DNA of 64,000 nucleotides from Ferrovibrio sp036381655 (lineage in GTDB: Bacteria > Pseudomonadota > Alphaproteobacteria > Ferrovibrionales > Ferrovibrionaceae), in the NCBI RefSeq assembly GCF_036381655.1, contig NZ_DASVCJ010000065.1, forward strand, positions 124,001 to 188,000, in the 5' to 3' direction. Positions 35,211-42,402 of this stretch are shown here, piece by piece (within the stretch, counting starts at the first letter, position 1; each line of letters starts with the position of its first letter). Both the position numbers and the translations under genes were made by a program. The notes beneath the pieces are model-generated. The model was given only the letters and a program-made list of their open reading frames with translations. It had not been told where the DNA came from and searched no databases.

Positions 35211-35810
35211 ATGGCCAGACGGGTCTTCAAGTCCGCGCTGCTGAAGCTGGGGCTGATCGCGTTGGGAGCGTTCGTTCTCGGCGCCGCCGCGCCGATGGCG
35301 GCGGCGCAGAAGGCGAAAAACGCCTTCAAGGTGACGAGCCCGAGTTTTCAGGCCGGCAAGTCGCTGCCGGTGGAGCATGTCTTCAAGGGCTTCGGCTGCG
35401 ATGGCGGCAATGTCTCGCCGGCGCTCTCCTGGAGCGGCGCGCCGGCCGGCACCAAGAGCTTTGCGGTCACCATCTACGATCCCGATGCGCCGACCGGCAG
35501 CGGCTGGTGGCATTGGACGGTGTTCAACATTCCGCCGACGGTGAACAAGCTCGATGCCGGCGCCGGCAACGCCGATGGCAAGGGCCTGCCGCCCGGCGCC
35601 CAGCAGGGCCGCACCGATTTCGGCATGGCCGCTTTCGGCGGCGCCTGCCCGCCCCCGGGTGACAAGCCGCATCGCTACATCCTCACCGTCTTCGCATTGA
35701 AGATCGACAAGATCCCGCTGGATGCCAACGCCTCCGGCGCCCTGGTCGGCTTCTATCTCAATGCCAATACCCTGGCGAAGGCACAGATCACGGCGAAATA
35801 CGGCCGCTGA
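35211..35810 (+). CDS. YbhB/YbcL family Raf-kinase-inhibitor-like protein, exported
   Basis: A 199-residue protein with a signal peptide (helix LGLIALGAFVLGAAAPMAA, AxA-type cleavage near AAAQ, residue 33). The PEBP fold motifs are DPDAPTGSGWWHWTVFNIP and GGACPPPGDKPHRYILTVFA. Bacterial members bind small anionic ligands; function in the periplasm is unknown. It is preceded by a GGAGGAAG ribosome binding site and stands alone. Confidence 0.93.
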   Translation: MARRVFKSALLKLGLIALGAFVLGAAAPMAAAQKAKNAFKVTSPSFQAGKSLPVEHVFKGFGCDGGNVSPALSWSGAPAGTKSFAVTIYDPDAPTGSGWWHWTVFNIPPTVNKLDAGAGNADGKGLPPGAQQGRTDFGMAAFGGACPPPGDKPHRYILTVFALKIDKIPLDANASGALVGFYLNANTLAKAQITAKYGR

Positions 35811-35827
35811 GGCAGCGCCGTGGCGCC

Positions 35828-36286
35828 CTATTCCGCCGCCTGCGCGGCATGGGGCTCTCTGGCGCAGTTGACCATCCAGGGCGTCCCGAAGCGGTCGGTG
35901 AACATGCCGAAGCGCCGCGCCCAGAAGGTTTCTCCGAGCGGCATCGTGACGCTGCCGCCTTGCGACAGCGTGTTATAGACGCGCTCAGCCTCGGCCGGAT
36001 CGTCGATGTTCAGCGCGACAGTGGCGCCGGCCGGCTTCTGATACATGCCCGGCGGCGCGTCGCCGCCCATCAGCAGCACGCCGTCGATCTCCATGCAGGC
36101 ATGCATGATCTTGTCGGCCGGCATCTGCGTCGGGCCGCAGCCCTCGGCCGGCTGCTGCTGTTTCGCATCGGCCGGCATGTCGGCCCAGGTCAGCATCGCC
36201 ATCATGCGCCCGCCAAGCACGGCGGCATAGAATGCGAAGGCCTCGCGGCAATTGCCGTCGAAGGACAGATAGGGGTTGAGACGCAT
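35828..36286 (-). CDS. VOC (glyoxalase/PhnB-like) family protein
   Basis: A 152-residue PhnB/YjdN-type protein: MRLNPYLSFDGNCREAFAFY, then AVLGGRMMAMLTW, then IMHACMEIDGVLLMGGD, and a C-terminal MFTDRFGTPWMVNC. The family is an unusual, often metal-free branch of the vicinal-oxygen-chelate fold. Function unknown. Divergent from the DUF1428 gene across a 134-bp region that holds a perfect 12-bp palindrome; the pair is often found together. Confidence 0.9.
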   Translation of the reverse strand: MRLNPYLSFDGNCREAFAFYAAVLGGRMMAMLTWADMPADAKQQQPAEGCGPTQMPADKIMHACMEIDGVLLMGGDAPPGMYQKPAGATVALNIDDPAEAERVYNTLSQGGSVTMPLGETFWARRFGMFTDRFGTPWMVNCAREPHAAQAAE

Positions 36287-36372
36287 GGCGATCCTCCTCT
36301 GGAGATCTGGCTGTTGTTGCGTTCGGCGCGAGGCAAGACGCGGCAGGGCCGCGATTGACGCCGCACCATTAT

Positions 36373-36384
36373 GTTGATATCAAC
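36373..36384. promoter_or_regulatory. Perfect palindrome between divergent VOC and DUF1428 genes
   Basis: GTTGATATCAAC, a 12-bp perfect palindrome in an AT-rich stretch 37 bp before the DUF1428 start. Divergent VOC/DUF1428/ArsR clusters are commonly auto-regulated through such operators, but no regulator gene is present here. Operator function is inference. Confidence 0.4.
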
Positions 36385-36420
36385 GTAACTGTCAATCACC
36401 AAAACATGAGGCTTGCTGCG

Positions 36421-36777
36421 ATGAGCTATGTCGACGGGTTCCTGCTGGCGGTGCCGAGACGCAAGCTGGCGGCCTACCGCAAAATGGCGGCGCTGGCCGG
36501 CAAGGTCTGGCGCGAGCATGGCGCGCTCGACTTCCGCGAATGCGTCGGCGAGGATCTTTCGCCGGGCATGGGCCTGCCATTCCCCAAGCTGATGAAGCTG
36601 AAGCGCGGCGAGGTTCCGGTCTTCTCCTTCATCGTCTTCAAGTCGCGCGCCCATCGCGACCGCGTCAACAAGAAGGTGCTCGGCGATCCGCGCCTCAAGG
36701 ATGCCTGCGACCCGAACGACATGCCGTTCGATCCGAAGCGCATGTGCTATGGCGGGTTCCAGACCATCGTGGAGTGA
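36421..36777 (+). CDS. DUF1428 domain-containing protein
   Basis: A 118-residue protein starting MSYVDGFLLAVPRRKLAAYR (ATG 36421; an upstream ATG at 36355 would include the palindrome and is less likely). RECVGEDLSPGM, then FSFIVFKSRAHRDRVNKKVL, then DPKRMCYGGFQTIVE are diagnostic for DUF1428 (dimeric alpha-beta barrel). Function unknown; usual neighbour of VOC proteins. Confidence 0.92.
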   Translation: MSYVDGFLLAVPRRKLAAYRKMAALAGKVWREHGALDFRECVGEDLSPGMGLPFPKLMKLKRGEVPVFSFIVFKSRAHRDRVNKKVLGDPRLKDACDPNDMPFDPKRMCYGGFQTIVE

Positions 36778-36783
36778 CAACCT

Positions 36784-37344
36784 GGCGTGATAGCACGGCG
36801 TCAGCCCAGCTTCGCGCGCCATACCGCTCGACCGGACGCACGCCATGCCCGAGCATGGGCTTGCCCGGATCGGAGAGGCGGCGGTAACCGAGGATCCGCT
36901 GCGGATTCTCCAGCGCCCAGCGGATCGCCTCATGGCCCAGCCAGAGATTCGTGCTGACGACCGGATCGGAGATGGTGTAGTCCGGCGTCCAGACTTAGAC
37001 CTGATGGCGGTTCGAGCAATATTTGCCAAGCAGTGAAAAGAAGGCCCGCATGAAGGGCTTGTGGCCTTCATTCTTCGGGTCGATGGCGAAATCGATGCTC
37101 CCGTCGACAACGCGTTCCGGCTCGTCACGTCGGGCCGGGTAGATTGCGCCTTTCGACTCTATTCTCATATAGGGTATCGGAACGACGGTCTTCGTCCGCC
37201 AGCGCGGAAAACCGTCATAGGGGACGAATTCCAGTATCCAGTCCGGATCGAAGCCGACCACGACCTCTTCGGGTAATTCATCCGGGACATGGCGGGCTCC
37301 GGGGCTGTCGATGAGAACTAAGAAGAAAATCATTGACAATATTC
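36784..37344 (-). pseudogene. Host gene disrupted by IS insertion (main part)
   Basis: Leftward coding sequence interrupted at codon 9 by the IS1595 element. It reads MIFFLVLIDSPGARHVPDEL and on to GKYCSNRHQV, where an in-frame TAA (36995-36997) occurs, yet coding-like sequence (VWTPDYTISDPVVSTNLWLG, HEAIRWALENPQRILGYRRL) continues in the same frame for about 70 codons toward DUF1428. This suggests a second lesion, though the TAA may be the true end. I do not recognise the family. The 5' end lies beyond the IS at 40202-40226. Confidence 0.6.
37337..37344. repeat. Target-site duplication, left copy
   Basis: ACAATATT immediately left of the element; identical to 40202-40209. Eight bp is the usual duplication length for the IS1595 family. 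Confidence 0.95.
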
Positions 37345-37374
37345 CCAATTATATACTTGACTGAACGGGCCGGA
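37345..37374. repeat. Left terminal inverted repeat of the IS1595 element
   Basis: Starts CCCAATTATATACTTGACTG; pairs with 40172-40201 with mismatches at positions 4, 24 and 26 only. Confidence 0.93.
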
Positions 37375-37414
37375 AAATTGTTGGGCGGGAGAGCGGGTGT
37401 GTTAATCTCCCGCT

Positions 37415-37891
37415 ATGCGGGTGAAGGAGATTCTCCGGGCGGCGAAGACCGCCGTGACGGTTGGCCCATGGTCAACTGGGCGCATTCCGTATTCCAGCTT
37501 TCCGATGGCCAAAGCCAAGTCCAAGGCGTTCAAGTATGGCCCGGCCTACAGATGGCGACTCGTCGAGTTCGACGCCTTGGGTGTTCATTGTCGGGTAATG
37601 ATTTTATTCAATTACTCGAAGCAGATATTCCGGGCTACGCTCGGGGTGGAATTGCCCGGTGGTATGGTTATCGCAGCCGATCACGAGTGGCACCAAAATG
37701 AACCAGGATGGCACTGTCATGTTTTCACCGGAAACGTGTCAGAGGCTACAAGCGACGCCCGGCGGCGCCATATGAATCGATGGCCGGCTGGCGTAAGCGG
37801 TGAAGGGAAATGCGTCGGTTCTGAATCTGAGGCATTCCAGAGGGCAATGTCCTTTTTCAGAATCACCGCCGGAAGCGGAGACTTGGTGTGA
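37415..37891 (+). CDS. Cargo gene 1: unknown protein with His/Trp-rich motif
   Basis: A 158-residue protein with no recognised family. The most distinctive feature is a His/Trp cluster, DHEWHQNEPGWHCHVF (about residues 89-104), which could bind metal or nucleic acid; TLGVELPGGMVIAAD precedes it. The N-terminus is basic (MRVKEILRAAKTAV) and the ribosome binding site is poor, so a later start (for example codon 31) is possible. Stop and next start overlap (GTGA), which ties it to the DUF1828 gene as one translational unit. Confidence 0.65.
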   Translation: MRVKEILRAAKTAVTVGPWSTGRIPYSSFPMAKAKSKAFKYGPAYRWRLVEFDALGVHCRVMILFNYSKQIFRATLGVELPGGMVIAADHEWHQNEPGWHCHVFTGNVSEATSDARRRHMNRWPAGVSGEGKCVGSESEAFQRAMSFFRITAGSGDLV

Positions 37892-38682
37892 AGGAGCAGC
37901 TTTGCAAAGCCTTCTGTGATGAACTTCGAATAACCGAGGTTCCGCTGGGCTATGCGGTAGGCACAGCTTTCCGCCGTCCAGACGGCGACGCCGTAGGATT
38001 CTACATCAACTACGACCGCAAGACCCCGGGCATGGCTCGCCTAGAGGACGACGGAGAGACCATGCCCGCCTTGGAAGCGGCGGGCGTTGACTTCTCGGAT
38101 GGAGGGCCTCGCAGCGAAGCCTTCTCACAGCTTTGCGCTGAGCACAGCGTTTTTCATGATGTGGATGAAAACGTCTTGCACACGCAATTCATGGCGGAAG
38201 AACTGCTGCCGGCCGCCGCGGTAAAATTCGTTGCGTTCCTTCTTCGCGTACAAGACTTCCTGCTCGTAACGCGAGAGCGAGTAGAAGACACGTTTAAGCG
38301 CGATGTTGTGAACGCGGTTAAGGAGAGCTTCGCTGGTCGTGCTCGAATCGAGACGGACTATGTCTTCGGGGAAGGGTACAAAGATGATCCCGTAGACATC
38401 GCAATCATCGCAGAGGGCCGCGAACCGCTCGCCGTATTCATTGGGACCTCGGAAACGAGAGCGCTTGAGGCATTGCTGTTTTACGACCGCGTTACGTACA
38501 AGACTGCGATGCCATGCCGAGTCATTCTAATCGTTGACTCTACACATACCCAAAAGGTCAGGGCGCGCACCCTAAATAGAGTCGTTAACGAGATGCCTAT
38601 TGCGGCATTTAGGGACGAAAAGTTGGCTGTCATGACCCGTTTGGAGCGCGAAGTTTTTGGCCGTCAGGGAACGGTGCATTGA
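37888..38682 (+). CDS. Cargo gene 2: DUF1828/DUF1829 domain protein
   Basis: A 264-residue protein beginning at a GTG with GGAAGCGGAG upstream. The N-terminal half (IPTAF-like FRRPDGDAVGFYINYDRKTP, MARLEDDGETMPALEAAGVD, YDEDN-like segment) fits DUF1828; the C-terminal half (TDYVFGEGYKDDPVDIAIIA, LEALLFYDRVTYKT) fits DUF1829. These domains occur together in scattered accessory regions of bacteria; function is not established. An antitoxin, immunity or nuclease-like role is speculation from context. The stop overlaps the next small gene (TTGA). Confidence 0.8.
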   Translation: MKEQLCKAFCDELRITEVPLGYAVGTAFRRPDGDAVGFYINYDRKTPGMARLEDDGETMPALEAAGVDFSDGGPRSEAFSQLCAEHSVFHDVDENVLHTQFMAEELLPAAAVKFVAFLLRVQDFLLVTRERVEDTFKRDVVNAVKESFAGRARIETDYVFGEGYKDDPVDIAIIAEGREPLAVFIGTSETRALEALLFYDRVTYKTAMPCRVILIVDSTHTQKVRARTLNRVVNEMPIAAFRDEKLAVMTRLEREVFGRQGTVH

Positions 38683-38855
38683 TCAAGCAATCTGACGATG
38701 CAAAGCGAGACGAGGTATTGAAGCGGATGCTTCAGACCCCGCCGAAGCCGCATCACAAAAAAGAGGCTTTACACGAATCAGGAAAGCGTGATTCAGTCCC
38801 ACGTAAGAAGAAGGGCGGCGGCCCTAAGACCGCCGCCCCCAGCCGAGATAAGTAA
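38679..38855 (+). CDS. Cargo gene 3: 58-aa basic protein
   Basis: A short frame from TTG 38679, overlapping the DUF1828 stop by 4 bp, to TAA 38855. The N-terminal core DEVLKRMLQTPPKPH is followed by a Lys/Arg-rich tail (PRKKKGGGPKTAAPSRDK). The same core, DEILKRMVQTPPTPH, occurs in the decayed element at 61.3-61.5 kb, so the frame is conserved between two related elements and is very likely a real gene. A basic tail suggests nucleic-acid binding; function unknown. Confidence 0.75.
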   Translation: MIKQSDDAKRDEVLKRMLQTPPKPHHKKEALHESGKRDSVPRKKKGGGPKTAAPSRDK

Positions 38856-38870
38856 GTCCGGGAAGACTAA

Positions 38871-38993
38871 TTACTTATCCTTCTTGTCGGTCTTGATGGT
38901 CTCAACAACAGCAGTTTCCTTCTGTTGTTGGGCCTTCTCGACCGGCATAAAGCGCCCGTCTATAGCGCTACGACCAATCTTGAATTTCGCCAT
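38871..38993 (-). CDS. Cargo gene 4: 40-aa protein, strongest ribosome binding site in the element
   Basis: Starts MAKFKIGRSAIDGRFMPVEK and ends in a Lys-rich VETIKTDKKDK. The ribosome binding site AAAGGAGGTGAT, 6 nt from the ATG, is essentially perfect, indicating real and strong translation. The pattern GRSAxDGRF...A...T.VVETIK resembles a common family of very small unannotated bacterial proteins. It converges on the cargo operon and lies downstream of the transposase on the same strand. Confidence 0.75.
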   Translation of the reverse strand: MAKFKIGRSAIDGRFMPVEKAQQQKETAVVETIKTDKKDK

Positions 38994-39191
38994 GATAATC
39001 ACCTCCTTTCCCTGGGATGGCCCCGCCCGTTTCAGGGCATGACCTCAGGAACGGCGATGATCGACGAATCGAGCGTGTCGCAGGATTAAGCGTTACCCTA
39101 CGTCACCCGCAAAGCAACCTATTTTTTCAAACGACTCGACAGGAGTTGAAAATAAAGTGCGCGGTACACCGCTCGGCGCACCGCAGCTTGA
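38994..39191. other. Non-coding gap inside the IS element
   Basis: About 200 bp between the 40-aa gene and the transposase stop. I see no convincing gene. It is where a promoter for the 40-aa gene should be if that gene is not transcribed from the transposase promoter. Confidence 0.5.
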
Positions 39192-40139
39192 CTAACCGGC
39201 GCTGGCGCGGTTAGTCCGCCGATAGGTCAGGCGCTTGCCTTCCGCGCCCTTGTGCGACAGGACGGCGCGGGTGTCATCATCAACCGAGCGGCCGTTGTAG
39301 CGGAAATCAAACTCCGCCAGATAACGGTGCAGGTGCTTCTCGCCGCAATGCTGGTAAACGCCACGCATGCCGCGCTTGAAGATCGAAAAGAAGCCTTCAA
39401 CCGTGTTGGTGTGGACTTCGCCGCGAGCGTATTCACGGGCGGAATGCACCACAGTGGAATGCTCTGCGAAGTCTTTGCCGGGCTTCATGTAGAGGCGGCT
39501 TTCGTCGGTAAACAGCTTGCTTTCACGCGAGATGTTTTCGTTGACGATGGCGGTCACATACTGCGCGGTTGCCTGCGGCACATGGAACGAGCGCACGTTG
39601 CCACCGCGCTCCACGAGCGAGACGATTGCGCGCTTGTTTGACGGGCCGGACTTGCCGCCCTTGGTATATGGGCCTTTGCGCGGATCGCGGGGCTTCGGCT
39701 CAGCAACGGGGCCAAAGTAGGTCTCGTCTGCTTCCACAATCTTGCCTTCACCGCCGAGCGGGCCGGGCGTGGTATCGCGCATGCTCTCGCGGATGCGATG
39801 GGCCATAAACCAAGCGGTCTTATAGGTGACGCCCAGCATGCGGTGAAGCTGGTGGGCAGACATGCCTTTCTTGCTGGCGCAAAGCAGATGGGTAGCCAGT
39901 ACCCACTTATGCAGGGGAACGTGGCTGCGCTCGTAAACGGTGCCGACGCGGACGGTGTACTTCTTGCGGCAGGCGGAGCAATGGAACCAGCCGTCGCCCA
40001 TGCTTTGACCGCCCAGCGCCTTGCTCTCATCGGTGACGCCGCAATAGGGGCAGACCGGACCTTCCGGCCAGCGGATCTGCTCCAGATGCAGGCGGGCGGC
40101 GGTTTCGTCGGTGTAGATGGGATTGGTCAGGTCGGTCAT
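39192..40139 (-). CDS. IS1595 family transposase (ISXO2-like)
   Basis: A 315-residue transposase. N-terminal zinc ribbon (CPYCG, HCSACRKKY, about residues 32-60), helix-turn-helix-like SAHQLHRMLGVTYKTAWFMA, then the DDE-type core: VEADETYFGP (first Asp), FTDESRLY (second Asp) and HTNTVEGFFSIFKRGMRG (final Asn/Glu region). C-terminal YLAEFDFRYNGRS is highly characteristic. AGGAG 8 nt upstream of the ATG. The frame is intact. Confidence 0.96.
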   Translation of the reverse strand: MTDLTNPIYTDETAARLHLEQIRWPEGPVCPYCGVTDESKALGGQSMGDGWFHCSACRKKYTVRVGTVYERSHVPLHKWVLATHLLCASKKGMSAHQLHRMLGVTYKTAWFMAHRIRESMRDTTPGPLGGEGKIVEADETYFGPVAEPKPRDPRKGPYTKGGKSGPSNKRAIVSLVERGGNVRSFHVPQATAQYVTAIVNENISRESKLFTDESRLYMKPGKDFAEHSTVVHSAREYARGEVHTNTVEGFFSIFKRGMRGVYQHCGEKHLHRYLAEFDFRYNGRSVDDDTRAVLSHKGAEGKRLTYRRTNRASAG

Positions 40140-40159
40140 GGCTTTAGCTCCTGAGAGCC

Positions 40160-40188
40160 TTTGTAGCCCGTCCGGTCTGTTCAGTCAA
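40160..40188 (-). promoter_or_regulatory. Promoter of the transposase gene, overlapping the right inverted repeat
   Basis: On the minus strand TTGACT (40183-40188), 17-bp spacer, TACAAA (40160-40165), about 20 bp before the transposase ATG. The -35 lies inside the terminal inverted repeat, so transposase binding to its own end could repress transcription. The left repeat has the same TTGACT but no -10 at the right distance. Confidence 0.65.
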
Positions 40189-40201
40189 GTATATAATCGG
40201 G
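40172..40201. repeat. Right terminal inverted repeat of the IS1595 element
   Basis: On the minus strand starts CCCGATTATATACTTGACTG, matching the left end at 27 of 30 positions. Confidence 0.93.
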
Positions 40202-40209
40202 ACAATATT
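40202..40209. repeat. Target-site duplication, right copy
   Basis: ACAATATT, identical to 37337-37344. Confidence 0.95.
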
Positions 40210-40226
40210 CCTGTCTCATATACCAT
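40202..40226 (-). pseudogene. 5' end of the host gene split by the IS
   Basis: Removing the element and one target copy joins ATG 40226 in frame to the sequence at 37336 and below, giving MVYETGILSMIFFLVLIDSP. A plausible ribosome binding site (GGAGAGA) lies upstream of the ATG. This reconstruction shows the insertion point is codon 9 of the original gene. Confidence 0.6.
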
Positions 40227-40482
40227 CTATGTTCTCTCCGTCAAGAGGCAATTTTCCTCAAGGACGGAGCCGCTGTCGGACATCGTGCAGGATGGTTACT
40301 CGCGTATTCAGCCGTCGTGCGAAAAATGGGATTCCGCGTCTCGCGGCGGAACGGCGCCGCTCGCCCGAAATGACGAGGGAGGGAGCGGCGAAGGCGGCGC
40401 TCGCTTACATAACCTACATAAATCGCCACCCTCGGGCCTGCCCGAGGGTCCCATGCTCCCGAGAGCCCACGGACGGTGCGGC
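40227..40482. other. Non-coding region with a 10-bp hairpin
   Basis: About 255 bp without a credible gene. It contains a perfect hairpin (ACCCTCGGGC / GCCCGAGGGT, 40428-40449, 2-nt loop) 34 bp after the lipoprotein stop, probably ending that leftward transcript although no T-run follows. Confidence 0.5.
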
Positions 40483-41037
40483 CTAGAAGCCGCGCTCCTT
40501 GCGGTTCTTCTCGAGCTGGTCGCGGCTCAGGATAAGACCGACCAGCACCTCGACATCGCCGGTCGAGCGCCCGGCCAGCGGAATGCGCTGTTCCAGCTCC
40601 TCGCCGACCACGACGCGGCGGCGGCCTTCCTTGAAGGGCACGCGGGCGACGAATTCCTGCCGGGCGAGGACATGCTGCTGCTTGTCGACCACGGCGACGA
40701 AATAGGGCACCTGGGCTTCCGGCTGGGTGGCGGCCGGACCGCGCGTCGCCGCCACCTGCAGGACGAAATCCACCACCACGGTCGCCTGCTTGTCCTCGTA
40801 GCGGCATTCGCCGTTATAATCGAGCAGCTCGGTATCGAAGGTCACGTCCGTCAGGTCGCGCCCGCCGCCGGGGCGATACTGGGTCGCCTTCTGCGCATCG
40901 CCTAGGATGCCGACCCGCGGACAGGGCGGCAGCTTCACCGTCTTCGACGCGCAGGCGGTCAGGCCGAAGCCGAGGAGCAGCGCCGCCGCGACGCCAGCGG
41001 AGCGCAATGCGAAGAATGGTTTCACGGAAAGGCTCAC
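40483..41037 (-). CDS. Outer-membrane or periplasmic lipoprotein of unknown function
   Basis: A 184-residue lipoprotein: signal helix SAGVAAALLLGFGLTACASK with lipobox LTAC (Cys29). The mature part (CPRVGILGDAQKATQYRPGG, then ECRYEDKQATVVVDFVLQVA) matches a family of alphaproteobacterial lipoproteins without assigned function. It is transcribed leftward with a CDGSH gene upstream. Confidence 0.85.
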   Translation of the reverse strand: MSLSVKPFFALRSAGVAAALLLGFGLTACASKTVKLPPCPRVGILGDAQKATQYRPGGGRDLTDVTFDTELLDYNGECRYEDKQATVVVDFVLQVAATRGPAATQPEAQVPYFVAVVDKQQHVLARQEFVARVPFKEGRRRVVVGEELEQRIPLAGRSTGDVEVLVGLILSRDQLEKNRKERGF

Positions 41038-41273
41038 AGGCTGTTATGGCTGCCGTCGCAGAGTGGGGCTTTCTTGCTGCGCTTGCAGCCGCAGAAGAAG
41101 ACCGTCCGGTCGGCCGTCGCCTTGTATTCCACCGGGGCGAATGCGCTGCCCTTGTGCGAGCCGTCGCAGAACGGCTGCTTGGCGCTTTTGCCGCAGGCGC
41201 ACCACCAGTAGCTCCTTCCCGCCTTGACTTCCACCGCATACGGCGATTTCTGGGCGATTACAGGCTCGGTCAT
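41034..41273 (-). CDS. CDGSH iron-sulfur domain protein
   Basis: A 79-residue protein with two CDGSH-type motifs: CACGKSAKQPFCDGSHKGS and CGCKRSKKAPLCDGSH. Each has the Cys3-His1 set for a 2Fe-2S cluster (mitoNEET-like), so two clusters are expected. Probably redox or cluster transfer. The stop and the lipoprotein start overlap by 4 bp. Confidence 0.94.
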   Translation of the reverse strand: MTEPVIAQKSPYAVEVKAGRSYWWCACGKSAKQPFCDGSHKGSAFAPVEYKATADRTVFFCGCKRSKKAPLCDGSHNSL

Positions 41274-41430
41274 GGACGGCCTTTCCTTCCCGCGTCGAGT
41301 ATATTAGCTTGCCCGCTGTTCGCGGGGGCCCATCCTGTATAGAAGAGGGCCGTGCCGCAGACAAGCGGCAGACCTGCAACCGATTTGGCCCGCAACCCTT
41401 TGATCCGGCAAGATTGATTCGCCCAGGCAG

Positions 41431-42393
41431 ATGACGTCGTCCACCGCCCCGAAGATAGAACTGGTGCTGGCCGCGCCGCGCGGCTTCTGCGCCGGCGTCG
41501 ACCGCGCCATCCAGATCGTCGAACGGGCGCTGGAGCGCTTCGGCGCGCCGGTCTATGTGCGCCATGAGATCGTCCATAACCGTTTCGTGGTCGACAGCCT
41601 CGCGGCCAAGGGCGCGATCTTCGTCGACGAGCTGGACGAAGTGCCGCAGGGCGCGCCGGTCGTCTTCTCGGCGCATGGCGTGCCGAAGTCGGTCCCCGAG
41701 GCGGCCCGGGCCCGCAATCTCTTCTATCTCGACGCCACCTGCCCGCTGGTCAGCAAGGTCCATCGCGGCGCCGAGCGCCATTATCGCGAGGGCCGGAAGA
41801 TCATCCTGATCGGCCATGCCGGCCATCCGGAAGTGATCGGCACGATGGGGCAGCTGCCGGAGGGCGCCGTCATCCTGATCGAGACGGTCGCCGATGTCGC
41901 CAGACTCGATCTGTCGCAGACGACGCCGCTCGCCTATATCACGCAGACGACGCTGTCGGTCGACGACACCGCCGAGATCATCGCCGCGCTGAAGCAGCGT
42001 TTCCCGCAGATCGAGAATCCGAAAAAGGAGGACATCTGCTACGCCACCACCAACCGGCAGGCCGCCGTGAAGGCGATCACCGCCGATTGCGATGCCGTGC
42101 TGGTGATCGGCGCGCCGAATTCGTCCAATTCGCTGCGGCTCGTCGAGGTGGCGAAACGGGCCGGCTGCAAGCATGCGCAACTGGTGCAGCGCGCCATGGA
42201 TATCGACTGGAGCGCCCTGCAGGGCCTGAGCGTCGTCGGCATCACCGCCGGCGCCAGCGCGCCCGAACGCCTGGTGGAGGAAGTGATCGAGGCCTTCCGC
42301 CAGCGCTATGCGGTCACCGTCCGCGAAATCGCCACCGCCTCGGAGGCCGTGCAGTTCAAGCTGCCGGCCGCGCTCGACGCCCCCGCCGCCTGA
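41431..42393 (+). CDS. ispH: 4-hydroxy-3-methylbut-2-enyl diphosphate reductase
   Basis: A 320-residue 4Fe-4S enzyme ending the MEP isoprenoid pathway (HMBPP to IPP and DMAPP). The three cluster cysteines are in PRGFCAGVDRAI, DATCPLVSKVH and DICYATTNRQ; TSxT-like NSSNSLRLVE and HxE segments are present. It is first in an ispH-thrB-rnhA run with 4-10 bp gaps, a common alphaproteobacterial order. Confidence 0.97.
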   Translation: MTSSTAPKIELVLAAPRGFCAGVDRAIQIVERALERFGAPVYVRHEIVHNRFVVDSLAAKGAIFVDELDEVPQGAPVVFSAHGVPKSVPEAARARNLFYLDATCPLVSKVHRGAERHYREGRKIILIGHAGHPEVIGTMGQLPEGAVILIETVADVARLDLSQTTPLAYITQTTLSVDDTAEIIAALKQRFPQIENPKKEDICYATTNRQAAVKAITADCDAVLVIGAPNSSNSLRLVEVAKRAGCKHAQLVQRAMDIDWSALQGLSVVGITAGASAPERLVEEVIEAFRQRYAVTVREIATASEAVQFKLPAALDAPAA

Positions 42394-42402
42394 ACGCTAC
42401 GC

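Larger units (their letters stand above)
37345..40201. mobile_element. Complete IS1595-family element with cargo genes (2857 bp)
   Basis: Defined by 30-bp terminal inverted repeats (27/30 matching) and perfect 8-bp target duplications. Contents from left: a rightward cargo operon (37415-38855), a convergent leftward 40-aa gene (38871-38993), and the leftward transposase gene (39192-40139). The cargo DNA looks less GC-rich than the flanking chromosome. IS1595 relatives with passenger genes are known from the literature; the cargo set here is not one I recognise. Both ends and the transposase look intact, so the element may still be mobile. Confidence 0.93.

Noticed and set aside
36845..37036. 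Rightward 63-codon frame starting MPEHGLARIGEAAVTE
   Set aside because: It is antisense to the disrupted host gene, whose leftward frame reads as more protein-like.
39017..39214. Rightward 65-codon frame between the small gene and the transposase
   Set aside because: It ends inside the transposase coding region, has no ribosome binding site, and its residues look like non-coding translation.
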